Shown piece by piece: positions 56,536 through 64,000 of a stretch of DNA of 64,000 nucleotides (positions within the stretch are counted from its first letter, which is position 1; each line of letters opens with the position of its first letter). The stretch lies in assembly GCA_016183425.1 (NCBI GenBank), contig JACPEP010000006.1, positions 1 to 64,000 on the forward strand. The letters run 5' to 3'. The DNA comes from Chloroflexota bacterium (GTDB lineage: Bacteria > Chloroflexota > Dehalococcoidia > JACPEP01). The position numbers and the translations under genes are program-made. Under the pieces are notes generated by a model. The model was not told the origin of the DNA, did no database searches, and worked only from the letters and a program-made list of their open reading frames with translations.

Positions 56536-59211
56536 ATGTTTAAATGGCTGACCAGTATCGTGGGCGATTCTAATGAGAGGGAGCTCAAGCGCCTCCAGCC
56601 TTTGGTGGAACAAACCAACGCCCTGGAACCGGACTTCCAAGCTCTCTCCGATGCCCAACTGCGGGCAAAGACGGAGGAGTTCAGGGGACGCCTGGATGAA
56701 GGCGAGGCACTGGAGTCTCTCCTCCCGGAAGCCTTTGCCGCGGTACGGGAAGCCGCCAAGCGCACCATAGGACAGCGTCACTTCGACGTCCAGCTCATGG
56801 GGGGCGTTGTTCTTCATCAGGGAAAGATAGCCGAGATGAAAACGGGAGAGGGCAAGACCCTGGTGGCTACTCTCCCTGCCTATCTCAACGCTCTCACCGG
56901 CCAGGGGGTTCATATCATCACCGTCAACGACTACCTGGCTAAGCGGGACCCCCAATGGATGGGTCCCATTTATGATGCCCTGGGCCTCTCTGTAGCCAGC
57001 ATACAGCATGAGTCATCTTACATCTTCGACTCCCACTTCCCTTCCCCCGAGCCGAGACTACGCCATCTCCGGCCCGTTTCTCGTCCCGAGGCATACCTGG
57101 CGGATGTGACCTACGGCACCAACAATGAGTTCGGTTTCGACTACCTCAGAGACAACATGGTCAACGACCTTTCTCAGTGTGTTCAACGGCCCCTCTATTA
57201 CGCCATCGTGGACGAGGTGGACAACATCCTCATCGACGAGGCCAGAACGCCGCTCATCATCAGCGGGGCGGCCCAGGAGTCCACCCAGTGGTACAACACC
57301 TTTGCCAATCTGGTGCCTCGCCTTCGCCCCAGCGAAGACTACACCGTGGACGAAAAGACCCGCGTCGTATCCCTCACCGAGGCGGGTATATCCCGCATGG
57401 AACAGTTGCTCAATCTTCCCAATCTCTACGATCCTAGTAACTATGCCCTGACGCAATACCTGGACAATGCCCTTCGGGCCCATGTCGTTTACCGACGAGA
57501 CCGGGATTATGTGGTCAAGGATGGGCAGGTCATCATTGTGGACGAGTTCACCGGTCGTTTGATGTGGGGTCGCCGCTACGCTGAGGGACTGCACCAGGCC
57601 ATCGAGGCCAAGGAGCGGGTGAAAATCCAGCGGGAGAGCATCACCCTGGCCACTATCACCTTTCAGAACTACTTCCGCATGTATGAAAAGCTGGCCGGCA
57701 TGACCGGTACGGCCGCCACTGAGGCCGAGGAGTTTTTTAAGATCTACAAGCTGGAGGTGGTGGTCATCCCCACCTACAAAACCATGATTCGCCGCGACTC
57801 CCCGGACCTGGTGTATAAGGCGGAGCAAGACAAGTTTAGGGCGGTGGTCAAAGAAATCGAAGACCTTTACCGCCAGGGGCGGCCGGTGCTGGTGGGCACT
57901 GTGTCCATCGAGAAGTCGGAGCTTCTGAGCGAGATGCTTCAGCGCCGCGGCGTTCCTCACCAAGTGCTCAACGCCAAGTACCACGAGAAAGAGGCGGCCA
58001 TCGTCACTCAGGCGGGGCGGCCAGGAATGGTGACCATCGCCACCAATATGGCGGGGCGGGGCACCGATATCATCCTGGGGGGCAATCCCCAGGGCCTCAT
58101 GGAAGAGCTGCTGCACCACAGGGGTTTCACCCTGGACGATGCCCCTCCCGAGGAGTTGGAGAGGGCCGAGAAGGAAGCTCTGGAAGGCTGGCAAGGGGAA
58201 CACGATAGGGTAGTGGGGGTGGGAGGACTGCACATCATAGGCACCGAGCGCCATGAGGCGCGCCGCATCGACAACCAGCTTCGGGGCCGCTCCGGCCGCC
58301 AGGGGGACCCGGGGAGCTCCCGCTTCTACGTCTCCCTGGATGACGACATCATGCGTCGCTTCGGCGGTGACCGTATTAAGGGTTTCATGGAATGGGCCGG
58401 ACTGGAGGACGATGTCCCCATCGAGCACTCCATGGTCACCAAGGCCATCGAAAACGCCCAGGTCAAGGTGGAGGGATATCACTTCGATATCCGCAAACAT
58501 CTGGTGGAATACGACGATGTCATGAACAAGCAGCGGGAGGTCATCTACGCAGAACGGCGCAAGATTCTTGAGGGGGCCGACCTAAAGGCCAACATTCTGG
58601 ACATGGTTCAGAATGAGATCAAGGGCTTGGTGACCCGAAATCTAGCGGGGCGGGATAGCGAGGAGTGGAACCTGGACAATCTGGTGGCCGAAGTCAAGGC
58701 TATCTTCCCCATCCCCAGTGGCCTGGACTCTCAGGCTCTTTCCCTGATGGGCCGGGAGGAGATCCAGGGAAGGCTCCTTGCGGAGGCTCAAGGCCAATAC
58801 GAAGAAAAAGAGACTGAGGTGGGGGCGGAAAATATGAGGGTCTTGGAGCGCCTCCTCATGCTCCAGGTCATCGATGGTCGCTGGGTGGAGCACCTGACCA
58901 TGATGGACAATATGCGGGAGGGCATCGGCCTCCAGGCCTATGGGCAGACGGACCCCCTGGTGGCCTACAAGAGGCAGGGCCACCTCATGTTCCAGGAGCT
59001 TCAAGAGACCATCCAGCGAGATATCGTCCATACTATCTTCCATGTCACCATCGCCCGAGAAGCAGCGCCCCGGCCCAAGACGGCGGTGAGCTATAACAGA
59101 AGTCAAGGTAACGGTGCCCGGGAGCTGGCGCGGGCGGGCAAAAAGGTGGGGCGCAACGACCCCTGTCCCTGCGGCTCCGGCAAGAAGTACAAGCGGTGCC
59201 ATGGGCGGTAA
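56536..59211 (+). CDS. secA: Preprotein translocase ATPase SecA
   Basis: SecA drives protein export through SecYEG. The 891-residue protein has [23 protein letters not shown] (Walker A), [34 protein letters not shown] (DEAD-like), [11 protein letters not shown] and [10 protein letters not shown], and ends with the zinc SEC-C motif [17 protein letters not shown]. Length and domains are standard. The last ~60 bases are repeated 444 bp downstream with divergence, beyond the retropepsin-like gene. Confidence 0.97.
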   Translation: MFKWLTSIVGDSNERELKRLQPLVEQTNALEPDFQALSDAQLRAKTEEFRGRLDEGEALESLLPEAFAAVREAAKRTIGQRHFDVQLMGGVVLHQGKIAEMKTGEGKTLVATLPAYLNALTGQGVHIITVNDYLAKRDPQWMGPIYDALGLSVASIQHESSYIFDSHFPSPEPRLRHLRPVSRPEAYLADVTYGTNNEFGFDYLRDNMVNDLSQCVQRPLYYAIVDEVDNILIDEARTPLIISGAAQESTQWYNTFANLVPRLRPSEDYTVDEKTRVVSLTEAGISRMEQLLNLPNLYDPSNYALTQYLDNALRAHVVYRRDRDYVVKDGQVIIVDEFTGRLMWGRRYAEGLHQAIEAKERVKIQRESITLATITFQNYFRMYEKLAGMTGTAATEAEEFFKIYKLEVVVIPTYKTMIRRDSPDLVYKAEQDKFRAVVKEIEDLYRQGRPVLVGTVSIEKSELLSEMLQRRGVPHQVLNAKYHEKEAAIVTQAGRPGMVTIATNMAGRGTDIILGGNPQGLMEELLHHRGFTLDDAPPEELERAEKEALEGWQGEHDRVVGVGGLHIIGTERHEARRIDNQLRGRSGRQGDPGSSRFYVSLDDDIMRRFGGDRIKGFMEWAGLEDDVPIEHSMVTKAIENAQVKVEGYHFDIRKHLVEYDDVMNKQREVIYAERRKILEGADLKANILDMVQNEIKGLVTRNLAGRDSEEWNLDNLVAEVKAIFPIPSGLDSQALSLMGREEIQGRLLAEAQGQYEEKETEVGAENMRVLERLLMLQVIDGRWVEHLTMMDNMREGIGLQAYGQTDPLVAYKRQGHLMFQELQETIQRDIVHTIFHVTIAREAAPRPKTAVSYNRSQGNGARELARAGKKVGRNDPCPCGSGKKYKRCHGR

Positions 59212-59231
59212 AAAACAAAGGAGGCGACTTC

Positions 59232-59591
59232 ATGGGCTATGTGCGGGTGAAGGGCGTGATTAGCAACATAATGGATAGGTCTAAATGTGCGGAAGTCGAG
59301 TTTGTTGTTGATACTGACGCAATGGGGACGGTTGTACCCGGGGGGATACTCCAGAAATTAGATATGAAGCCAACAGGGGAAGCAAGGTTTAAGTTGGCAA
59401 ACGGGCAAGTTAGTAACTTTCCCATAGGTGACGCCTACATTGAAGTTGAAGAGATAACTCGTGCCACAACGGTGATTTTTGGCAGTGAAGATGCTCCTGC
59501 CCTCTTGGGGGTAACAACCTTAGAACAGCTCGGCCTGGAGGTGGACCGGGTAACGGGGAAACTAAAGCCCATGGAGCTGATGCTTCTGTAA
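59232..59591 (+). CDS. Retropepsin-like (clan AA) aspartic protease domain protein
   Basis: A 119-residue single-domain protein of the bacterial clan AA aspartic-protease-like family. It has an N-terminal VEFVVDTDAMGTVVPGGILQKL and a C-terminal APALLGVTTLEQLGLEVDRVTGKLKPMEL. The usual active-site triad is D-T/S-G; here it reads DTD, so activity may be reduced or lost. The start is the ATG at 59232 with AAAGGAGG upstream. It is the only gene between the two copies of the secA tail. Substrate unknown. Confidence 0.75.
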   Translation: MGYVRVKGVISNIMDRSKCAEVEFVVDTDAMGTVVPGGILQKLDMKPTGEARFKLANGQVSNFPIGDAYIEVEEITRATTVIFGSEDAPALLGVTTLEQLGLEVDRVTGKLKPMELMLL

Positions 59592-59592
59592 A

Positions 59593-59661
59593 GGCCGCAA
59601 CGACCCCTGCCCCTGCGGCTCAGGCAAAAAGTACAAGAAGTGCTACGGAGCCAATGCGTAA
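59593..59661 (+). other. Duplicated secA 3' end (stray SEC-C zinc motif)
   Basis: Immediately after the retropepsin-like gene stop, a 22-codon frame reads [19 protein letters not shown] and ends ANA-stop. It has no start codon and is out of frame with the upstream gene. It matches the secA tail (59149-59211) at 46 of 54 bases over the best block (59152-59205 against 59596-59649), with changes mostly synonymous. It may have come from a related secA or another SEC-C gene rather than being a fresh local copy. Confidence 0.85.
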
Positions 59662-59686
59662 AGAAGTACCAAAATGAGGTGTCTTC

Positions 59687-60757
59687 ATGGACAGAACCGA
59701 CTCAAGAACTTATTCAGTTAACGATTTTAGAGAATGGAATAACAACACCACGCTGGTGCTGGCGCCGAAATTTCAAAGAAGGTCGGTTTGGACCGAAAAG
59801 GCGCGCTCATATTTGATTGATACTGTTCTACGTGATTTGCCTATGCCGAAGGTTTTTATGCGACAATACATAAATGACGCTGGGCAGACCATTAGAGAGT
59901 TAGTAGATGGTCAACAACGGATTCGGACTATTCTATCTTATCTACAGAACGGCTTTCCTGTAATGCCTGTGCATGGAGGTGATGAATTTGGCGGTAAATA
60001 CTATAATGACTTACCACAAAGAGCCAAAAACGATTTCCTGAACTACAATATTTCGGTAGACGTGCTAATTGGAGCAACCGACGTGGAGGTCCTCGGTATC
60101 TTCGCTAGGCTGAATACGTATGGAGTTAGACTTAACACACAAGAACTAATCAACGCAAAATACTTTGGATATTTCAAGGAAACCGTCTACAGTCTAGGCT
60201 TTGAATTCTATCGTTTTTGGGTTGAGAACGACATACTTTCAGAAACTGACATTGCTAGGATGCTGGAGGCTCAGCTAACTAGCGAGTTGGTAATAGCAAT
60301 GCTAGTAGGAATACAGTCACGAAAAGTTGTGGAAAACTACTACAGAAAGTATGACGACGACTTTGCAGATAAGCCGGTAGTTGTTGAAAGGTTCAAATTG
60401 TGTATGGATATTATCGGAGAAATCACGGAGAATAGACTCCGAGCGTCCCATTTTAGTAGCAGTCATTTATTCTACTCACTTTACTGCGCAATTTACGACC
60501 TATTGTATGGGCTGCCACAATCCTCAACGGAGCAAGTAGCATTCGACCCTGAAACCGTTGCAAGGGTAAGAGCCACGTTATGGGACATTGATGCCCTATT
60601 TGAACAGGAATACGAGTCTGTAAGTAAAGACGATCTGAAGTTTGTGGAAGCTTCAACTAGGCGCACAACCGACCTAACAGCCCGACGAATTCGGCATCAA
60701 TACTTGGTAAGTCGCATCACGACAAACATAAAGCCAAGACATGCTGAAAGCGGATAA
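59687..60757 (+). CDS. DUF262 (GmrSD/ParB-like nuclease-fold) domain protein
   Basis: A 356-residue protein with DUF262 hallmarks: FQRRSVWTEKARSYLIDTVL (residues ~29-48), LVDGQQRIRTIL (~72-83) and FARLNTYGVRLNTQELINA (~137-155). DUF262 modules have a ParB/Srx-like fold and occur in defence nucleases such as GmrS/BrxU-type proteins. No DUF1524 HNH domain is fused at its C-terminus. It is AT-rich versus secA and PolX, a sign of transfer, and is 3 bp from the HEPN gene. Confidence 0.85.
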   Translation: MDRTDSRTYSVNDFREWNNNTTLVLAPKFQRRSVWTEKARSYLIDTVLRDLPMPKVFMRQYINDAGQTIRELVDGQQRIRTILSYLQNGFPVMPVHGGDEFGGKYYNDLPQRAKNDFLNYNISVDVLIGATDVEVLGIFARLNTYGVRLNTQELINAKYFGYFKETVYSLGFEFYRFWVENDILSETDIARMLEAQLTSELVIAMLVGIQSRKVVENYYRKYDDDFADKPVVVERFKLCMDIIGEITENRLRASHFSSSHLFYSLYCAIYDLLYGLPQSSTEQVAFDPETVARVRATLWDIDALFEQEYESVSKDDLKFVEASTRRTTDLTARRIRHQYLVSRITTNIKPRHAESG

Positions 60758-60760
60758 AAC

Positions 60761-61390
60761 GTGGATAGCCTGGAAAACCTCCGAGATAACCTACTACGAG
60801 ACGTAGAAGAAAGTCTTAACTTGATACGAACTGTGAATGCCATAGTGTCGCAGCCAGGTTCACAGGCAAACTTGAGTACAAAACAGAGAGATCTTATTGT
60901 TGAATGGGCATTCGTGAGGATTCATGCAGCATGGGAGGCTTTCTTGGAAAGCTGCTTTATCGCTTACATGTTGGGTGTACAGACCACGTCAGGTTTTGCA
61001 CCGGTAAGGTACGTTTTTCCGAACAATGAGCAGCACGCATCGGATATTGTATTAGGGGGCCGAGAGTATTTCCCGTGGACAACACCCAGCGCAGTAAGCA
61101 AGCAATCGAAATTTTACTTTAAAGACGGGCAGCCATTTGCGCAGATAATCGAAGGGGCCGCTACTGACCTACAAGAGATGAATACTCTGAGAAATGCTGT
61201 TGTACACAGGTCTCGTGTGGCAGAAGAAAAGTTCAAGTCGCTCGTGAGAGACAAATTGCGAACTGCTCCACCAGATGTCAATCCCGCTAGTTTTCTTCTT
61301 ACAGCTAGGCCAGGAATACCACAAAGGACTTATTTCTTGCATTACTGCAACAACTTAGGGGTCATTGCCAAGAAGATAGTACCTGCTTAA
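60761..61390 (+). CDS. HEPN-superfamily protein paired with DUF262
   Basis: A 209-residue helical protein with the RNase-type HEPN motif Rx4H (RNAVVH, R144 to H149) in TLRNAVVHRS, and a conserved helix (RIHAAWEAFLESCF) typical of MAE_28990/RiboL-PSP-like HEPN proteins. Such proteins are often RNases in toxin or defence systems. The GTG start lies 3 bp after the DUF262 stop, so the two are co-translated. No antitoxin such as an MNT nucleotidyltransferase is adjacent. Confidence 0.7.
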   Translation: MDSLENLRDNLLRDVEESLNLIRTVNAIVSQPGSQANLSTKQRDLIVEWAFVRIHAAWEAFLESCFIAYMLGVQTTSGFAPVRYVFPNNEQHASDIVLGGREYFPWTTPSAVSKQSKFYFKDGQPFAQIIEGAATDLQEMNTLRNAVVHRSRVAEEKFKSLVRDKLRTAPPDVNPASFLLTARPGIPQRTYFLHYCNNLGVIAKKIVPA

Positions 61391-61440
61391 GGGAGACGAG
61401 GGGGAAGGTTTATGACCAAGCTGGAGGTGGGGTGGTGGTC

Positions 61441-63195
61441 ATGAACAACAAAGAAATCTCCAAGATCTTCGAGGATATCGCCGAGCTGTTGGAGCTCAAA
61501 GGGGAAAGCTCCTTCAAGGTCCGGGCGTATCAGCGGGCAGCCCACACCATTGATAGCCTGACGGTAGAAGCGGCCAGTCTCTGGAGCCAGGGTAGGCTGA
61601 AGGACATTCCCGGTGTGGGAGAGAGCTTGGCCCAGAAAATCGAGGAGCTTCTGAGCACCGGTCGCTCAGGGTACTATGAGACTCTCAAGGCGGAGTTTCC
61701 GGAGGGCATTGTCTCCCTCATGGACATCCCGGGCGTCGGCCCCAAGACGGCGGCCCGCTTGGTCAAGGAGTTGGGAGTCACATCGGTGGAAGAGCTGGAG
61801 CAGGCCGTCCTGGCGGGGAGGGTGGCCGCCCTGTACCGCATGGGAGAAAAGACGGCGGAGAGGATCCTGCGCCAGATACAGGTGGTACGCCGCAAGAATA
61901 CCCGCATCCCATTGGGAGAGGCGTTGCCTGTGGTAGAGGAGATTATCTCTGCCTTGAGACATCTGCCTGGTCTGCGCAACCTTACCGCAGCGGGCAGCCT
62001 AAGACGCTTCGCTGAGACGGTGGGCGACATCGATCTCATGGGCACCGCTGCCGACGCAGAGGCGGTCATCCAGGCCTTTGTTCATCTGCCCCAGGTGAGA
62101 GAGATGTTGGTGGCTGGTGACACCAAGGGCAGCGTAGTCATCCATAGTGGCCTTCAGGTGGATCTGCGCATCGTGGAACACGAGGCCTTCGGCTCCCTCC
62201 TTCAGTACTTCACGGGGGGCAAAGACCATAACATCGCCCTGCGCGACCGGGCCCATCGACAGGGTCTTAAGCTCAGCGAGTATGGCATCACCGATATAAA
62301 GACGGGTATTCTAGAGAAGTTTGATACTGAGGAGGCCTTTTACCGCCGCCTGGGGCTGCCCTGGATCCCCCCTGAGCTGAGAGAGAATCGGGGGGAGATA
62401 GAGTCGGCGGAAAAGGGCGAGCTGCCCGATTTGCTTGAGTTGAGGGACATCAAGGGGGACCTTCATGACCACACTAATTGGAGTGATGGGCACACACCAC
62501 CGGAAGGGATGGTAGAAGCGGCGGTGGCCCGGGGTTACCAGTACCTAATCATCTCTGACCATTCGGCGGGTCGTGGGGTGGCCCGGGGTCTCACTGTGGA
62601 GAGACTTCATCACCAGGCAGAGCTGATTCGGGAGATGAATCGTCGTTACCCCATCACCGTTCTGGCGGGCTCGGAGGTGGATATTCGGGCCGATGGCTCC
62701 CTGGACTTTCCCGATGAGATTCTGGCGGAGCTGGATGTGGTGGTGGCCTCGGTGCACTCGGCTATGGGGCAGGAGGCGCCTCGGATGACGGAGCGCATTC
62801 TAAAGGCAATTCGGAACCCCCACGTGGATATTATCGCCCATCTCACCTGCCGTCTCCTGGGGGAACGGGAGCCTATTGAGGTGGATTTGGAGGCGATCTT
62901 CCGCGCCGCCGCTGAAACAGGAACCGCTCTGGAGATAAACGCTATGCCCAGCCGCCTGGATTTGAAGGACGTCCATATCATGAGGGCCAGAGAGCTGGGG
63001 GTGCCCTTGGTCATTTCTACCGACGCCCACGGTCCGGAGCAACTGGACGTGATGCGCTTTGGCGTCGGCACGGCGCGTCGCGGATGGTGTCGCCCTGAAG
63101 ACATTCTCAATACTCGTCCCTGGCCAGAGGTGGCCGCCTTTTTGCGGAAAAGGGTCAAGGTGGCCAAGGCTGGTACGGTGTCGCCCACCTTTTAG
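61441..63195 (+). CDS. polX: DNA polymerase/3'-5' exonuclease PolX (family X with PHP domain)
   Basis: A ~584-residue PolX. Helix-hairpin-helix motifs (IPGVGESLAQKIEEL; IPGVGPKTAARLVKEL) come first. The X-family nucleotidyltransferase core follows (AAGSLRRFAETVGDIDLMG, then VDLRIV), and a C-terminal PHP exonuclease domain ends it (DLHDHTNWSDGH, ISDHSAG, EVDIRADG, ISTDAHG). It fills gaps in base-excision repair. I chose the ATG at 61441; two GTGs just upstream also follow the GGAGG. Confidence 0.93.
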   Translation: MNNKEISKIFEDIAELLELKGESSFKVRAYQRAAHTIDSLTVEAASLWSQGRLKDIPGVGESLAQKIEELLSTGRSGYYETLKAEFPEGIVSLMDIPGVGPKTAARLVKELGVTSVEELEQAVLAGRVAALYRMGEKTAERILRQIQVVRRKNTRIPLGEALPVVEEIISALRHLPGLRNLTAAGSLRRFAETVGDIDLMGTAADAEAVIQAFVHLPQVREMLVAGDTKGSVVIHSGLQVDLRIVEHEAFGSLLQYFTGGKDHNIALRDRAHRQGLKLSEYGITDIKTGILEKFDTEEAFYRRLGLPWIPPELRENRGEIESAEKGELPDLLELRDIKGDLHDHTNWSDGHTPPEGMVEAAVARGYQYLIISDHSAGRGVARGLTVERLHHQAELIREMNRRYPITVLAGSEVDIRADGSLDFPDEILAELDVVVASVHSAMGQEAPRMTERILKAIRNPHVDIIAHLTCRLLGEREPIEVDLEAIFRAAAETGTALEINAMPSRLDLKDVHIMRARELGVPLVISTDAHGPEQLDVMRFGVGTARRGWCRPEDILNTRPWPEVAAFLRKRVKVAKAGTVSPTF

Positions 63196-63216
63196 TGGGC
63201 TCTGTAGCCAAAGTAT

Positions 63217-63245
63217 TTGACGAAAGGATTTTCTCGAAGTATCAT
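63217..63245 (+). promoter_or_regulatory. Candidate promoter of the last gene
   Basis: TTGACG (63217-63222) and TATCAT (63240-63245) are 17 bp apart, located after polX and about 38 bp before the next ATG. Both boxes are one mismatch from consensus. Confidence 0.6.
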
Positions 63246-63282
63246 GCTATATTATTCTCATTAGTCTGTTGGCGAGGGTAAG

Positions 63283-64000
63283 ATGGCTCAAGAGACAGGA
63301 GATAGAGCCAACGAAGATATAGAATCCCGGGACGGGTTCTATGTTCCAGGAGATGAGGAGGCGGTGGCCCAGTTCAAAAGGGACATCGCCGGTGGGAAAC
63401 ACTGGTTTGTTGCGCTTCTTGCGGCTATGAACCAGTGGCGTTCTCCTCAGGAAAACTGGTGCGGCCGAGATTACTGCTACCTGGTGGGGGGCGAAGCCTT
63501 TGACTGGCTTCTACTTGCGGAGCGACTGTGCGAGACGGTGGACGGCGCCGTGCCCGAAGATGAAAAGATGTCCCTCCTCTTCCAAGGACGCCTTCCCATT
63601 GAGATGGAGACCCAAGAGTTGTGTCGTCTCATGGGGGAGACGAAGTATCGGGCTTATTTAAACTATTTCTATGGTATAGAGGTGGAGGAGGCCCTGGCCG
63701 TGGCCGTGGAAGAGGAGGTACGTAAAGAGCGCGGCCTGGGGGGGTTGAACAGAGAGGCATCTGTCGCTGAGGAGGTATTCGGCCGCATTTACGGTGCTAC
63801 TGAGCATCAGTTGTGGCAGGGCTTCCGGAGGGAAATGGGCCATTCCCGAAGTGATGGTGTCACGTTGAGCCAACTAAAAGAGTTTACCTACTGGCTCTTC
63901 AAATATCGTCTGAAGCGAGGGCCGAAGGCTCGGGTGGCCAGCGACACCAAGAAGGGGCTGGAATTCTTGCAGCGTCTTCGCCAACGAACGCGGCGCTGGG
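63283..64000 (+). CDS. Unidentified protein, truncated by the window end
   Basis: At least 239 residues from the ATG at 63283 and still open at 64000. The protein is soluble, rich in charged residues and has words such as NWCGRDYCYLVGGEAFDWLLLAERL and KYRAYLNYFYGIEVEEALAV. I recognise no domain. It has its own candidate promoter and no co-directional gene closely behind it. Function unknown. Confidence 0.75.
   Translation, partial: MAQETGDRANEDIESRDGFYVPGDEEAVAQFKRDIAGGKHWFVALLAAMNQWRSPQENWCGRDYCYLVGGEAFDWLLLAERLCETVDGAVPEDEKMSLLFQGRLPIEMETQELCRLMGETKYRAYLNYFYGIEVEEALAVAVEEEVRKERGLGGLNREASVAEEVFGRIYGATEHQLWQGFRREMGHSRSDGVTLSQLKEFTYWLFKYRLKRGPKARVASDTKKGLEFLQRLRQRTRRW

Overview
The window looks like a stretch of a GC-rich (roughly 55-60 percent by eye) bacterial chromosome. 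The gene content and order, the zinc-ribbon S14, the fused aldehyde-oxidoreductase architecture and the intergenic repeats make an uncultured Chloroflexota (Dehalococcoidia-like) the best guess. That assignment is an inference; no rRNA gene is present to settle it. I saw no tRNA, rRNA, CRISPR array, transposase or integrase.

Layout. 1-7.3 kb: minus-strand housekeeping genes (ferredoxin plus fumarate-reductase-type flavoprotein, purD, two small membrane proteins, guaA), with a small accessory patch (orphan hicB, HNH nuclease) at the 3' end of guaA and several intergenic repeats. 7.5-16 kb: plus-strand genes (tsaC/Sua5, a DinG-type helicase-exonuclease, an M20 peptidase, a SemiSWEET-like protein, an archaeal-type PEP carboxylase, a NYN-domain protein, a small zinc-binding protein). 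16-21.4 kb: minus-strand VOC proteins (two are tandem double-domain paralogues) beside a fused Mop-type molybdenum hydroxylase. 21.5-41.5 kb: one long minus-strand ribosomal superoperon, rpsL-rpsG-fusA-(no tuf)-S10-spc-alpha-truA-rplM-rpsI, with infA, map, adk, secY and rpoA inside. It has a clear sigma70-type promoter at the rpsL end and an intrinsic terminator after rpsI.

Divergent from the ribosomal promoter lies a clear ydaO/yuaA-type cyclic-di-AMP riboswitch followed by an intrinsic terminator. It precedes two translationally coupled small genes of unknown function, one a zinc ribbon. I regard this as the most promising undescribed regulatory system in the window.

42.5-53 kb: an rmlC-like cupin, a YwgA-like/HD phosphohydrolase pair, gyrB with a membrane protein, then the origin-type cluster parB-parA-jag-yidC-(PQQ lipoprotein)-yidD-rnpA-rpmH (all minus). 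A near-consensus parS site lies inside the lipoprotein gene. No dnaA, dnaN or DnaA-box cluster accompanies it. 53-64 kb: an MmgE/PrpD protein, then plus-strand prs, a toxin-antitoxin-like pair with a frameshifted RelE toxin, secA, a retropepsin-like protein, an AT-rich DUF262-HEPN pair, PolX and a truncated unknown gene.

A recurrent theme is duplication of gene 3' ends. The last ~40-70 bp of guaA, parB and secA each recur a short distance downstream. The guaA and secA copies bracket exactly one accessory gene each (hicB; the retropepsin-like gene). This looks like insertion of small cassettes at gene tails with the target tail regenerated or left behind.
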